Shown: in pieces, positions 22,880 to 35,681 of the stretch
Layout of the letters: every line of letters begins with the position of its first letter
How positions within the stretch are numbered: the stretch's first letter is position 1
Assembly (NCBI GenBank): GCA_030062745.1
Contig: CP099849.1
Span: forward strand, 10,576,144 to 10,640,143
DNA: 64,000 nt
Direction: 5' to 3'
Source of the DNA: Capitulum mitella
Taxonomy: Eukaryota > Arthropoda > Thecostraca > Pollicipedomorpha > Pollicipedidae
Notes under the pieces: generated by a model
What the model saw: only the letters and a program-made list of their open reading frames with translations
Database searches by the model: none
Told to the model about the DNA's origin: nothing
Program-made: the position numbers and the translations under genes

Positions 22880-23119
22880 CGTACAGGCCATCAGCCACCA
22901 AGAAGATCTCCACGAATGCCGTACACCATCATCCAGCGAGATCTCTGAGAACTCAGCCTTCACTTTGATGAAGACTGGTCATAACTATTCATTGAGTATC
23001 TGTGCCAATGGATACGTTTAAGATCATTGCTATTTCTTATAAATCTGATCCAAACGGTTTGATAGGGTAATGTAAGGTACCGCAGCCCGTGCTAAGCAGA
23101 GCTTGTTGTATAGACTCAG
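22880..23119. other. Intron 3 sequence, nothing recognised
   Basis: Short stretch between the foldback element and the SINE. No open frame or repeat stands out. Confidence 0.4.
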
Positions 23120-23345
23120 ACTCTTACACCCGATCCGCAATGCCACGTAACGACTGATTTTGAGGCGAAAGTTTAACGTGCCGCCAAGGGCGCGACACGA
23201 CCGTGTGGTAGTCAGGTATCCCGTGTTGGCCAGTTGCCTGCTGACCCGTGGACCAAATGTCGGGCGCCGGGGTTACTCGAGCCGGTCTTGCTAGGCTATT
23301 AGGACGGCGAGACCAGCGCTCAACAACCGAGCTACCGACCACGAT
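23120..23345 (-). mobile_element. tRNA-derived SINE (- strand)
   Basis: Read on the - strand, a polymerase III A-box-like TAGCTCGGTTG (23334-23324) is followed about 40 bases later by a B-box-like GGCTCGAGTAACC (23283-23271). That is the spacing of a tRNA gene. The intervening sequence does not fold as a complete tRNA, and a longer unrelated tail continues to about 23120. The arrangement is typical of SINEs. A tail-like phrase (TTAAACTTTCGC) recurs near 208-220, so other copies may exist. Confidence 0.5.
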
Positions 23346-24312
23346 ATCGACATTGGCAACAGATAGAGTAAGCTGTTGTCGCACTAGGATTTGTTTAACG
23401 CAGAATCTGCGCATACGAATGACACACCTTTGATAATGTCATTCATCTTACAACTGTCGCTTGCCATCGGCGTTTTATCCACGAATTCTTCTCTAGTGTC
23501 TCCTTTGACGCTGTTTAGGTTCCACCTGCTTGAATGGGATCCTTTTCCAACCCCAGTGCTAATATCTAACTTTCAGAGAAGCTATCCCAGTTGCGAAAGT
23601 TTTTGGATTGCAAGTTGGGACCCGTAAATGACAGCCAGTTTGAGCGCTTGAAAAAACAACGACCCAAAATACACCTTGTTATTTTAAACGCTGCATTTCA
23701 GCAGCAATTTATGGCTGTCCTCAGGACTGCTGAAGCTGTTGCAATATACCTTCATGTCACGATTCATGTTGGATAAATCGGGTCGTTTCACAGCATGGTT
23801 TTCTAGATGAAGAAGGCCGAGATTCTATACGACTGTAGCATAAGTTACAGCATCCAGTCCCTGTTAACGTGGGTCACCGGAAAAAGATGCTTGGAAAACG
23901 CGTGTTGAAAAGGTTCGTGTTAAGAATTCGTCACGTGAATTTTGGCATGTGAGCTGATCGGCGATGTGCATAATGTCCGAGTCATGAAGTCAGACACACG
24001 TCAAAGGAGACACTAGAGTCGTGCAGACAAACACTCATGCATATTAGCGTGTTTTGTACCGGCAGATAAACTCGGTTGGCTCGGGTTCCGCCAGAACCAC
24101 TGCCATAAACTGCATGAATTACTGTCCCCTTCACTGACTTGTCATCGAAATCTGCGCACTTTTATTTCATACGCTGCAACGAAATTTCAGATATCATTTC
24201 TGTGTGACGGTGAACAGTGAACAATGCAGCATAGCAACTATGTGAAAGAAACTGCTAGAATGTCTTTTTTCCCCATGTACATGACTGCGGGCACAGGAAT
24301 GTTACTTATTAA
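23346..24312. other. Intron 3 sequence, nothing recognised
   Basis: No exon or repeat family was identified. The segment ends at TTAA followed by CCCGGGGAGTGG and a long G run (24309 onward). Confidence 0.4.
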
Positions 24313-25915
24313 CCCGGGGAGTGGGGGGGGGGGGCTTTGCGAGAACCTCCCTCAAGTTTTCTAACCATAGCAGTTAGAAACGTTAACTTTTCCGTAGCAC
24401 TCAGTTCATGATTTTTACGTCTTGGAACGAAATTTCAAGACCTGGTCTTGTCAGGCCACTGAACTAATTGAACTTTGAGCAAGGCATGTCAAGAAAGTTT
24501 AAGCGTTTGCCAGTTATTGGCAGAAAGAGACAGTGACAAACAGAAAACTCTGTTGTTAATCGCCCAGTATGTTGTTTGTCAGAACCACTTTTCAGGTTTG
24601 AAAATTGTTTGACATGATCCTAGGTCAATTGTACTGAGATGCTGTTTTTATCTTTCCGCCAGAAATAACCCAGCACAGGAATTTTGGGGGACGAAAAAAG
24701 GGGTACAAATCGTCTGATACGCTGTTTGAATGATGCAATATACTGTTTGTGACGGTTCAGTGTCCTAAGGTCAGATCAAGTGGCTACAGAATCGAATGTA
24801 AGACAAAATGGGTATGAAATGCATTTGCCATTCACTTCTGGCGAGGCATGATGGGTGTACTTTTCAGTTTATGCTCGTGAATGCTTTGAAATGTCACGAC
24901 CTTGTGTGGTCTGACATGACCTGATATCGTTTCAAAGGTCACTTGTCAGTTGCGGCATCGGAGAATTTAAGGAACGTTTTAAGATCATGTCTTTTTAGTT
25001 TTAGTAAGATATTTTTCAAACGGTCATTTCTTTTAGGTAAGATCATACGTTGTTTTAAGATAACGTATAGAGTTGGTTTCACATGTTTACTTTTAATCGT
25101 TTCTGGGACGCAAACGATTATTCCTTTGACCTTGGTTCATCTTACATGGCTGTGTTGAATGTAAAAGCTTTTGTTCTAGTGACCTCAGGGTGTTTTTTTT
25201 TTTGTTTTACCCCAGACGTGTTTCATTACTTCATTTTGTTCTGTGGCACCGTGAATTTGCCAGAAAGACTGACATATTTCGCCTTGACTTGACTATCGTC
25301 TTTGACTTGACTTGACCTGACATGTCCTTGACTTCCATGTCATTCAAGACCATATTACCATGATTACAGCGATCAAATAACGTTAGTTTAAAATTTATAC
25401 CTTTACCCAATCACGATGTACGAATGTTCTAAGATCTGATCCTAGCTGAACTGATGTGAGATTAAAAGACCTATATCAATATTTTTCTGGTAAAAATTGC
25501 CTTATTTGACCAAACATTTGCAATGATGATTCAAAAAAGTGTGCCTGAGGTAACTTTACCTGAGTGCCAAGCTGGACATAAATCAGTGTTGTATTCCAAT
25601 GTGTGTCGACCTGAGGAGTTATAAATTGCTTTTTTACAATGAAAAACGCTTATGGCAATCTTAAGTTGTTCAGTACTCCAACTGTTATTGTTGTTGTCCA
25701 GCTGTTGTTGTTCAGTAGACGCTGTTAGACCTCTTAACCGTAAAATAGTTGTCTAGAGTCAATAAACATGCGTTCATTCGTACCAAAATTTGACGAACTT
25801 TCCATTCATATCATTCTAATCTCTGTAACTCTCTTAGTTCTCAAGTTCATGGGGGATAGTTGAGAGTCTCACCCCCGGGGTAAGCGAAGAACGATTCGGA
25901 CAACCAGGAGGTCGC
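24313..25915. mobile_element. Possible TTAA-flanked element (family E, tentative)
   Basis: TTAA at 24309-24312 is followed by CCCGGGGAGTGGGGGG. At the other side, GGTCGCGGG precedes TTAA at 25916, and CACCCCCGGGG lies slightly inside at about 25870. The interior is rich in TGACCT/AGGTCA like the better-supported families. No second copy is present here to confirm the ends, so both boundaries are uncertain. Confidence 0.35.
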
Positions 25916-25919
25916 GGGT

Positions 25920-27454
25920 TAATTAATACTCTGAAGATGTCAGATCTTTATACGCTTCAGTTGCAGTTGCCTGACGCCACACTACTCGGTTGCTCGTAAT
26001 TTATGTTTTATCACCTGCATCTACAGGCCGGGCATTTCGAGCCATCTGCAGCAGCGACTGGCAGGGCAAGATGGAAGAAAAGTTTACGTTTAAAAAGAAC
26101 CGTTAGATCTTACATGATAGGTTTAAACAGAGGACGTTTAAAACCCACAGGCCTGAGTCATGAAGCAGTCACGGTAATTAATTTCTACAGAAAAGCAGGC
26201 CAAGACGAAAGTTCGACGCTTTCTAGCCCTGGGGCAATCTAATTAAGCCGGGCCCACCGGTTGTCGGCATGATGGCAACATCGGGCTACGTGGGAATTTC
26301 GGAGCCAGTCTCAAGAGGTCCAAGCCGCTGACCCAGCGGAGACCTGCTCATCTGAAACGAATACGGACCAGCTTACAGTAGCTGGATTTGTGTTCGATGT
26401 TTGCCTCTTTAAGCCTTTCCTGTCTGTGGTTAGACGCGGAGGAATATTATCGTAGCATGCCCAGAAAGCAAATAAGAATGCCACATTTGTTCCATGAAAT
26501 TAGCGTTCTGGACGACCTACATAAAATAATGTGTTTGTGAGAAGTGGACTAAGCACACTTATACGGTGATTAGATGTGATAAGATGTGAACACCAGTGGT
26601 TCGCATTATATCAGTGTAAAGCGTTAAAACAATGTCATACCATTGAGACATTATCGGAAACTGCCTGAGTTTGCAGATGACAAAAATTAGCGTTACCAAC
26701 GATTTATTTTGCAACCAGAAAGCACCTAAACAAGGTGTGCACTCAGCGTATGATAACACAATGCAAGTTTCGGTGACGTTAGCTGTGCTTTTAGGTTCCT
26801 CATCCCACCATGGTGACGGCGCAGAAGGAACATTTATCGTTGCTGTAGTTCAGCCTGACAGCGGTGCAGCGCATAATGCATCATTAATATCTGTCTCAGT
26901 TCCTCAGGCCGACAGCTGATGCATTCTCCCAGAACTTGTGATCTGTAAGATCCTGACAGCGGGATCTCTCCCTCTTTCTCGCTCAACTTTGCAGCCGAAT
27001 CGATTACCTCTGGTATCGCCGAAAGCATCCTGAAAATTCCGCCCGTATTCAGATTCCATTTGTTTCTGCTGACATCTGAACGAAGGAAGTATGATATACT
27101 GCGTTTGTTTCCAACAGTTATAACTAAGGCAATTAGTCGGCGTTTTCCAGCAAAATAGGGAGCTGACGTCGGTGTTTTCCTTTGGCTCACTGCGCAAAGG
27201 GCGACAGGCCATCGATTGAGCCGAACTTCGTTGCAGACCGGCAATATTTATATCATGACGAGATAATCATCCTACAATTTCGTTTGTTTCGGCATTGCGA
27301 ATGGAACCCATTAGGTAAATGCATGATTCCCACAAGGATAACACGAACAAAAAAGTACGTTGCAAATTTGTTGGAAATTAGTTATGCATGTCTGCTGGAT
27401 CTGACAGTCGCTATGGTTTGCCGGTTCAGTAATCATCTGTCGCCTCCTGAACTG
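25920..27454. other. Intron 3 sequence, nothing certain
   Basis: A - strand open frame at 26834-27244 (136 codons) is the longest here. It shows no domain and no splice support, so it is not called a gene. Confidence 0.35.
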
Positions 27455-27640
27455 CAGTCCTCACAGTCCGCTGGGTCAGTGAGTCGCTGATTGTTGGATC
27501 GCAGCCCCTGCTGTTTGCTGGGTTCAGTGGTACCCTGTTGTCTGCCGAGTCAGAGGATACCCTGAAACCTGCTGGGCCCATGAGTACTCTGTTGCCGACG
27601 GGCCAGCGGGTGCACTGTTGTCTGCCAGGTGACTGGGTGC
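27455..27640. repeat. Degenerate 26-27 bp minisatellite, about seven copies
   Basis: Units vary around a CAGNGGNTACCCTGTTGTCTGC-like core followed by CGGGT or TGGGC. They are diverged but phased at 26-27 bases. The overlapping open frames on both strands come from this repeat and the GC-rich sequence after it (to about 27900). Confidence 0.65.
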
Positions 27641-28165
27641 CCAGAGCGTCGTTCTCGCTGACCTGTGGACTGAAGCGCGCCGACAAACTCTGCCGGACAA
27701 GTGGGGCGGACGGGTCTGTTCCGGGCAGTGCTGTTCCGTCCTGCCGGTCCGCTGGGCATCACAGAGTCGTGAGCTGGCCCGGCGGCGGCTAATCGGCCTT
27801 AGAGGTCCGGCTCTCCAGCTGATTGCATTACCCGGTATCCGATCTGGACACGGACTGTCCATCGGGGGGCGCTGCTGCCGCCTACTGAGGGAATGGGAGG
27901 GGGAGGGCACCACTCGGCCGAAAAACAACAACGTCTGACCGGCCCCGTTCTACTATATAGGATCCAGGCATGCCGCCACACACCCAACAACATCTGGCCT
28001 TAGACCTGGAAAAACCGCGAAATTTTAAAGAATTTAGAAATAAATTATGTGCCATAACAACGTTCACCAAGTGCTGCTGGCTGCCAGGGTGTTTTTAAAA
28101 GCCGCCCGACTCTCCATTAATGGGAATGACCCATTTTACTCGGTTCCTCCAAAAATGCTGTTTAA
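27641..28165. other. GC-rich block then plain intron sequence
   Basis: GC-rich to about 27930 with open frames on both strands and no recognisable product. Plain AT-richer sequence follows to TTAA at 28162-28165. Confidence 0.4.
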
Positions 28166-29763
28166 CCCTAACCGGGACGGCCTCCGGATCTGCCTTCGCT
28201 TGACCGGACTTCATAAGACTTCCATCCCCACCCGCCCAACGATCTAGAAAACTATATGCTCTACAGAAAAAACGGAAACGCCGTTCGAGAGCCCTTGTCG
28301 ACACTAGAAAAAACGCCCAGATTTAGTGCATTCAGGTCAATGCTTAGGTCACCAGAGGTTATCTTAGTTCGAATCACCTGTTGACATTTTTCGACGGAAA
28401 ACTGTGGTAATCAAGCCGTTTACGTGCCTCCAAAGATGTCAGAGGTAACGAGAATGCTTGATTTACCTATTTGGTGCAGTAAAAGAGCACTTCACGTGGT
28501 ATGTGGCCATTTCATGCGAGACTGAACATGAAGGAAAAATATCGTCTTTTGATAAGAACAGGTGTTGTGTTTTTTTCCTTTGCAAAAGATGCGCTTTGGT
28601 AAGATATGCCAAAAATGTGTTTGGAATGCATATCAAGTCTGCGACTATCATATTATCTCCATATGTTATATATATCACATATATCATCATATACAGATCG
28701 TATAAAAATATATTAAGGTTCCAATAAGGTCAGCCTTGGGCAAACTTTTGGCACATATAAGTCGGGAGTTTCTGGTATCCGTCGTATCATCTGCCGCATT
28801 TCCATTGATCATACACGGCAAGGCACAAAGTCCCACAACATCGTTTCATGCAATATCCGTTCCACATCACCAAACATGTTCAAAACATTTTCTTCACGTA
28901 AGTCACACAGATGCTGGGCGGCGGGCACGGCCGCACTATATAGGCATTATATCTAACGGGGAAGTTATTTTAGCGACGCCAAGGGCTTTTTTTGTCGGCT
29001 AAAAATAAGAGAATTGAGGCAATAAAAAAGGCATAACAGGAAGTCATTGGTGTAGTTCTTGTCCTTTGTGGCCATACAAAGTGCGTTCGCATCGAAAATG
29101 AGCGTAATATTTTAATAGGTCGAATCGGGTCAGCCTGTGTCAAATCACGCCACAGTTGGCAAATAACTAAAAAAGTTCTTATGACATACTAGTGCTTCCG
29201 GAGCATATATCGCTACCAATTAATGTTTCAAGCCTGTTAACCAATGAGTGGTGTTCGGCTGCGGGTCCGAAAAACTCCCTATGAAACGTAACCTGGCCCC
29301 TGGTTACGGGTCAACGGGTACAGTTACTTGTGCAAATGATGTGAGAAGCACCGTGATGTGCACATAACCTTCAAAACAGCCGAACCAGTCCCACAATCTC
29401 AATAACAAGCGTCAAAAGGCCGAAAATTCAGTCGACCTAAGGTTAATGGCCTAGAAATCTCCGGAAATTCGTGATAGCACGATTGACTCATTTTTCATGT
29501 TCTATCAATATGTTACGCTTCATGTAAATCGATACACTGCACAAAATGTTATGCTAGTTCATTTTTGGAACCCGATCTGACTTAAGTTGTTCTCGGCCAG
29601 TGACCTGAGATGATCTTGACGTGGAAAATTGACACGAGATGTAAAAATGATGTGTAAGAAGTTGGTATCCCAATTCTCGTACCTCTGCGCCTTTTCGTTT
29701 TTAGGCGAAGCTCAGAAAATGGAGTAGGGGGTTTTCATGAGGCTCCCTCCGGACCATCGAAGG
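28166..29763 (+). mobile_element. TTAA-flanked element, family B copy 2
   Basis: The left end is intact: TTAA (28162-28165) then CCCTAACCGGGACGGCCTCC. It aligns with copies 1 and 3 through CGCCCAGATTTAG (near 28314), AGTCGGGAGTTTCTGG (near 28758), CGTATCATCTGCCGCATTTC (near 28783) and the right-hand CTCTGCGCCTTTTCGTTTT block (near 29683). The right end near 29763 is diverged and its TTAA is mutated (ATTATAA). No transposase frame. Confidence 0.7.
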
Positions 29764-31981
29764 ATTATAAGTGCTAAACGTCTCTTTCGGAGAAATATCT
29801 AGAAGCAAACAAGTTTTTTGGTTCACCCAATGATGATGAAGCAAGATGAATTTCTCGCTACCCTTTGTTATGGCATCGATAAACTGGACAGTCAGGACTT
29901 GGGTTAGAAATCGGTTTGAAGTTCCGTGAATAAGAAGGTATGAGACAAGACAGTACATAAAAAAATCGGTTTCGATTACTCCAGCTGAGGAGCTGTGGCT
30001 TTGCTGTCAGTTCAAAACGAGTGTTGGAAGTCGAACATTTCTTTTGAGTATTTGTTTCACAAATTAAGGTTGGCGACAGTTTTCTGTTATATCTGTTTGC
30101 GTTGATCGGAGGCGAACATCATAGATGTGAGTTCCACCCGCCGCAAAATTTGGAACCATCCGTGAAATCTTGGGAAATCTGGGAGGAGATTTCTCGCCCT
30201 GATAACATGATCAATCTGCCAAAGTGCCGCTGGGTTGGATCCATTGACACTTATGGCGCAAAGTTACGATCCGACAGGTTTGTGCGGCGAATTGATGGCC
30301 ATGTAAATGGGCTTCTGTCGGCGAAATCCACCGCTCTGTCTTCATCCGCTGGAGCGTGCAATCTAGCTGCGATGTCGCACCGAGCCTCGACCGGCTATCT
30401 TTCCAGGCCGTCGCGGCCGACGTCAGGCTTTGCCGGCTGAGACAATCACATTAACCAATGGTTAGAATTGCCTCGGATGCATCTCGTGGGCCTGTGGGTT
30501 TGCTTACAGTCTGAGCCGAGAGCAGTGAAATTAGTGGACTGTGATTGGCTCGGCTCAAATTACCCTGATGCGATAACGACCCCATTATTGGAAATGTTCA
30601 CGATTCCTGAAACTACTGTGATTGCGCGGCTCCTCGTTTAAGTTACCTCAGTGTAACTGGTTCGTTTGTCCTTGCTCTTTGAGCCTCGGTGCTAAACTGG
30701 TACGACAGGCTTTTGGTCGTGAGTTTTTCTGAAGCATAGTTGCTATTAGAAAGCGAACAACTTCCGCGTCTTTTCCACGTGGAACGCTTTGATCCTCGCC
30801 AGACACAATCGAGTTTACATGGTTCTGCATTTTTATTGCTTTTTTTGTTAGGAGCCATTGAAACCTTGCAAAAAGTGCATATTACTTGGGAGTTTTTGTA
30901 GAAACTGTGGCCAATGTGGTGTGGGCTCGAAAATTTTGAGTTCCATGAGGATTCCAGAATGCATGCTGTTATTGATATGTAATGATTAGACCAAACAGGA
31001 TAGCAATCAGACGCGCATTAAAAACGCACGTAAATGCACTGTTGAATACAGCTTGCAGGTATTCCATATTCTGCCACACAAAATAATACGATTTTCTACT
31101 TTCCTGTAGCCTAGTGGCTTTCCTCGTTTGTTTCCAATCCATGCTGCCTTCCTCCATGCTGCCCCAATAACCACCACATCGATGGACGCTCGACCTATGT
31201 CAACAATGGTCGGGGATACATCGGCCCGTCATGGCGCTCTTACCCGCACACGCTGCAACGGGGGGGGTCAGTTTGGCCCCCTCCTTAAACGCAGATTAAT
31301 GGTGATTGATTGCTAAAAATGACGCCATTGAATATCCTCGTTCTTGGTTTTTCTAAAACCATCCTATCTGGCCTACTTTGTGCGTTACCTCTTCGGTCTG
31401 ACCAGGTCAAATAGAGGCATGCTTTGGCTTTTTGCCACAGCTTTGGCGACCGTCATTTTTGTCGGTTTGGAGGCTTTGCGTGCCTTAGGAGCTCGAATAC
31501 CGTTCGAATGTTACTTTCATAGGTATGCAATACGACGTCAAGTGAATGGCGCAGTGGAAGTTATCTGAGGTTATGTCAGGTCACGGCTTCCTCTGGTGCG
31601 GTTTCCTCTGGCCTTTCGACGCGCGGTGGGGCGGTAATTACCGAATTTAAAGTGAAGTATCTCGTGCAGTTACGGCCCTATTTTAAAGAAAAAAAGCACT
31701 TTAGAACTGCTGATCATTTTTGGACAGGTAATGCCGGTTTCAGAAACGTCAGTTTAATGGTTCAAAAGATATTTAAGAAAGCTAACTACGGTGTCAAACT
31801 GACCCCTTCCTTATTACGAGGTGGTTAAAGTTCCCATCTCTAAATCAAGATGCAATCGAATTTTGCCTTCAAGCATATTCATTGCTGCTCATACTGCAGA
31901 TTCAGTTTACCAGCCATGAACAAAACCTGAGTTGCTGAGTTTCACATTTTCTCGTCTGTCGTCAAACCAGGCTGATCACTT
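29764..31981. other. Intron 3 sequence, nothing recognised
   Basis: Only short open frames (for example 30102-30440 on +) without recognisable motifs or splice support. Confidence 0.4.
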
Positions 31982-32232
31982 CTGCATCAACATGATCGGA
32001 TGTCAATGCCGGCATGATGGAGTGCTGATGCCGGCATGGTCAGTTGCTTATGCCGGCATGATCGGATGCCAACATGTGCATGACCGGGTGCCGACACGGA
32101 CTTGATCGGGTGCGGACACCGACATGACCAGTCGCCAACGCCGGCATGACTAGGTGCTGACGCCGGCATGACTAAGCGCCGACCCAGACAAGACCAGCTG
32201 CCAACGCCGACATGACCGCGTGCCGACGGGCG
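31982..32232. repeat. 22-bp minisatellite, about eleven copies
   Basis: Consensus close to GCCGGCATGACTAGGTGCTG plus AC, phased at 22 bases across the right-hand copies and slightly irregular at the left. The - strand open frame (Cys/His/Ser-rich) across it is a product of the repeat. Confidence 0.85.
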
Positions 32233-32660
32233 CCTGTATTTACAACACAAAGAGCTGAATATTGGCTTTTTGCAAAAAGATGACCGATTTACAACAGATG
32301 GATTAAGATAGCTTGTCCTGGTTACCGCGTTTTGGACTAAATTTTAACTAAAATGTTGCCGTTGTTAACGGGTATACGTAAAGCTGTTCCCGCCACTTTT
32401 GTGTGATAGAATTCCATTTCATGTAAACTGATGAAAACCAAATTTTTTCTGATACCTGCCGCAATTTTTATAGATATATCGGATATATAGGCAAATATAT
32501 CGCACATACACACACACCAACCCAAGCGACTAGATACAATTGCTTCCCGCGCTAACTTCAGTCTCATATGCTTGCCGTGTATAATTAGCAATTTGTATGC
32601 CTCGTGTTGTTATCGCAAATCAGCAATGCCTCGAATTTGCAAGCTGGCATCCTTTGGCAG

Positions 32661-32917
32661 GGTATTCGGGACCGAACTGTACGGCTGCAGGTGACACGTG
32701 CGCCACGTGTCCGGAGAACGCCACATGTGTGCTGGGCGCCGGCGCCGGCCGGCCGCGGTGCGTGTGCCCCGAGGGCGTGACGGACCAGCGCTGCGAGCAA
32801 ACGGTCGGCAGCTGCGCCTCGTCGCCGTGCCTGCACGGCGGCACGTGCCACGATCAAGAGGAGGGATTCAACTGCACGTGTCCGGCGCGATATAAGGGCT
32901 CCGTCTGCCAGGAGAAG
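32661..32917 (+). CDS. Exon 4: end of EGF2, EGF3 and EGF4
   Basis: The acceptor CCTTTGGCAG|GG and donor GAGAAG|GTCAGT bound a 257-base exon entering in phase 1 and leaving in phase 0. It completes EGF2 (GYSGPNC), then encodes EGF3 (DTCATCPENATCVLGAGAG to VTDQRCEQ) and EGF4 (SCASSPCLHGGTCHDQEEGF to SVCQEK). EGF3 and EGF4 each have all six cysteines. EGF4 has the LHGGTC and CPARYKG features of a standard Notch-type repeat; EGF3 is shorter after C5. EGF4 lacks the acidic N-terminal calcium-binding signature. This is the best-preserved exon of the gene. Confidence 0.88.
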
Positions 32918-33076
32918 GTCAGTGTAACGCGTCTTCACACGGGTTCACCGCGAATGTTTGTTTCTCCTTCGGCATGTGGTGACCATGAACTTCAGCAGTG
33001 GCTTGGAGGAGAGTAGGAGCGGATGCTTGAGATGACGAATGCATAATGTTTCAAACTTCTTACACCTTTTTAGTGT

Positions 33077-33115
<39 letters not shown>

Positions 33116-35637
33116 GTATACTTGGGCAGAATATTTTCCTAAAAGCTAACAAAAGCAAAGTACGCCCTAGTCTTCAATAAAATATATATATATATATATA
33201 TATATCGTGTATATATACCCAAATATCGTGCATCACCTTTGTATTAAACAGAAAGAGAACAAAGAACGTAAGAACAAGAGAAAGGCAGATATCTGGACGC
33301 GTAGAACATTTGGAAAATTAAAAGGTAGACGATGAAAGCAGCATAACGTTTATATTAGTGGTGATCATTAGAATCCGAATTCCGACTATTCGAGGGTTTC
33401 CGGATTTCCGGATGGAAAAATCGCTTGGACATCGCACCTATTTCTCGGAAGGAAAATGCACAGCTCATTGCAAGCCAAATGCCGAAATGTGACGAAACCA
33501 AAGGCTGCATGATATTCCAGTTAAAATATCAACTTCAATCATAACAAAAAAACTATCATTTTGGTAGTCACTCAACACCATGGTTAACTAAGCTTCTGCT
33601 CTTTGCATACCCAATTCAACACCTCATCTTTAAATTATCATAACCACACTGCAAACTTCTGAAGTGACACACGACTGCTGCTGGTCGAATCAGCCATTAC
33701 AGATTTCCAAGTGAAAACTGGAATGCACCACATTGGCCACAGTTTGAATTCTATCATTGTGTCCGGACAGAACACCAATATATTATGCCACCATTTGCCA
33801 CAACAAACCAGCAGACTACACTAAACGATCTTCATTATTTTATGATCTGCAGATCATCAATAAATGCAGCTTTGCGAAGTTATCGAGAACGTTCAGCCAA
33901 CTTTTAGGTGTACTTTCTCATGCATTGCCCATAAGCAAAACGTTCATTTTTGGGATTAGGGGTGGCCTCCATGCGCCCCAGAAATATAGGTACACTACCT
34001 CTATAGAAGGTCCACAGCTATTTCATAGCATTGCAAACCGGAAACTGGCTTAATAATTTGCAGATGATCTAGTTATTTTGCAGTATTCGAAAACTGCAAA
34101 CTGGCGTTCATAATTTGCTACATAGCTCCAGCACGTTTTTCCCAATAATCTCAGCCCGTAACATAACTGAATACCGGCAAATCTGTCGGCTCAGTGTTAT
34201 ATCCTACTTCTCTCCCACCATCAAATCTACTTCATTTATTCATATAAAATGGCTGGATCGCCAGCCATACCTGCCATTTATCATCTTGCGCCACAGTCAT
34301 GCTTCTTCTTAATGTGCCACATTTGTTGCCATATGGCTGCCGGTTTTAACGTACCAGGATGCCTGATAGTGAAATATCGCATGCAGTGATTAATTTTTAA
34401 AGAATAGTATTTCATGCAAATCCTATTGGGAATTCGACGCAGGATGCACCAAACTTCTACAGAACAATTCTCTATTTTTGGCTTAGAAGCGACCACACCA
34501 AAGGCTTTAACTGTAAGGAACCAAGTGCAGGGGAAGATGCCCAGCAGACACCACACTGCCTGATTGCGCCACCCCCATTATCTCCTAATTGAGACAAACA
34601 GCAAATAAAGGATATTTTCTGAAACAGACAGCATGGCTGCGGATTCGATCCCTGTCTCTTCCCTTCTGTCGACGGAACAAACGTGTGGTGCGTCCGTGAA
34701 GTTTCAGTGCAAGTTTGAAGCAATTTTCTGCCTTGTGTTACGCGTGCATAACTTTGCTATCAATACCGTGACGCAAAATTGATCGTGCACAGTGCCTCCG
34801 TTGTGGAATAACGCTTGCCATTTGACCAGAATAGAGATGATACGATCGCGTGTTCCCTTCCGCGGCTGGTTTTGTTGCGACAGAGCCATTGCCCTTTTGC
34901 GCCATTTGCCGGGCCTTGTTGCACAATCGGGGCACGATTAGCTAACGGTGTGCTGATGGTTGCTCCAGTGTTTCGCACGTGTCCGAGATTCATTTAAGGA
35001 GATAATCACGGAGGGGACTTTAGCTGCAGAGGGGACACATTGAGAGCGAGGCAGGGATGTCGCCAGAGCCGTCTTGGAAGGCCTACAGCCCTTGGCCCTC
35101 CCCTCCTCCTTGGCGGAGCTCGTTGGGCCCCCGCCGTCCACTGGCCGCGGAAACTAACGCAAAACATCACCCTCCTCACTCACCATGCAATCAGCGTCTC
35201 AAGTCTCGCAGGCAGCCCCCAGGCCGAGAATCCTGGCGACACCCTAGGGACAAGGACCTCCGATCAGTCTTGCGGGTACATATGTTTCAGATTTTAGCCA
35301 ATTCATTTCGATGGGGTGGCTCGCCGCCGACTCACTCACTGTGTCCTCGCTGAGCCAGGCGAGTCAGGTGACCTCGCTGTTACCTGCAAGGATTTTCTCT
35401 CTAACTTACATGCAAAAATGGACCCTGAAGGGGGAAAATGCACCCTTTTCATGCGCCAAAACCCTCTTGATTTCGGAGACTTCACTTCGACATTTAGGAC
35501 ATACAGGACTATTTCATCTTTGGGTTTAAGAGGAAAAATTTTCGGGTAACAAGAGGGTTATGTTCCCAAACCTTCTGGATGCGCCTGTGTAGCCACCTCC
35601 ATGGGGCTGCCCAGCATCTTGGGATCTGCGGACCTCT
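32918..35637. other. Intron 4, left part
   Basis: Two TA microsatellites lie at 33078-33112 and 33182-33206. Several + strand open frames (33757-34053, 34115-34312) have no recognised motif. A B-box-like GGATTCGATCC at about 34633 has no paired A box. No exon was found. Confidence 0.4.
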
Positions 35638-35681
35638 TTCCACCGGTTTTCAAGACAAAGTCTTGCAAATCGGTGGAAAGA
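35638..35681. other. Hairpin, 18 of 20 paired
   Basis: TTTCCACCGGTTTTCAAGAC (35638-35657) and GTCTTGCAAATCGGTGGAAA pair with two mismatches around an AAA loop. It lies immediately left of the reverse-transcriptase fragment. Confidence 0.65.

Noticed and set aside
23257..23340. Functional tRNA gene on the - strand
   Set aside because: Promoter boxes are present but acceptor and anticodon stems do not pair; a SINE fits better.
25860..25930. tRNA-like phrase (AAGCGAAGAACGATTCGG then GGTCGCGGGTT) suggesting a SINE head
   Set aside because: The B box is incomplete and the stretch overlaps the uncertain right end of family E; evidence too thin.
34620..34650. B-box-like GGATTCGATCCC suggesting a tRNA or SINE
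   Set aside because: No A box at the right distance upstream and no foldable cloverleaf.
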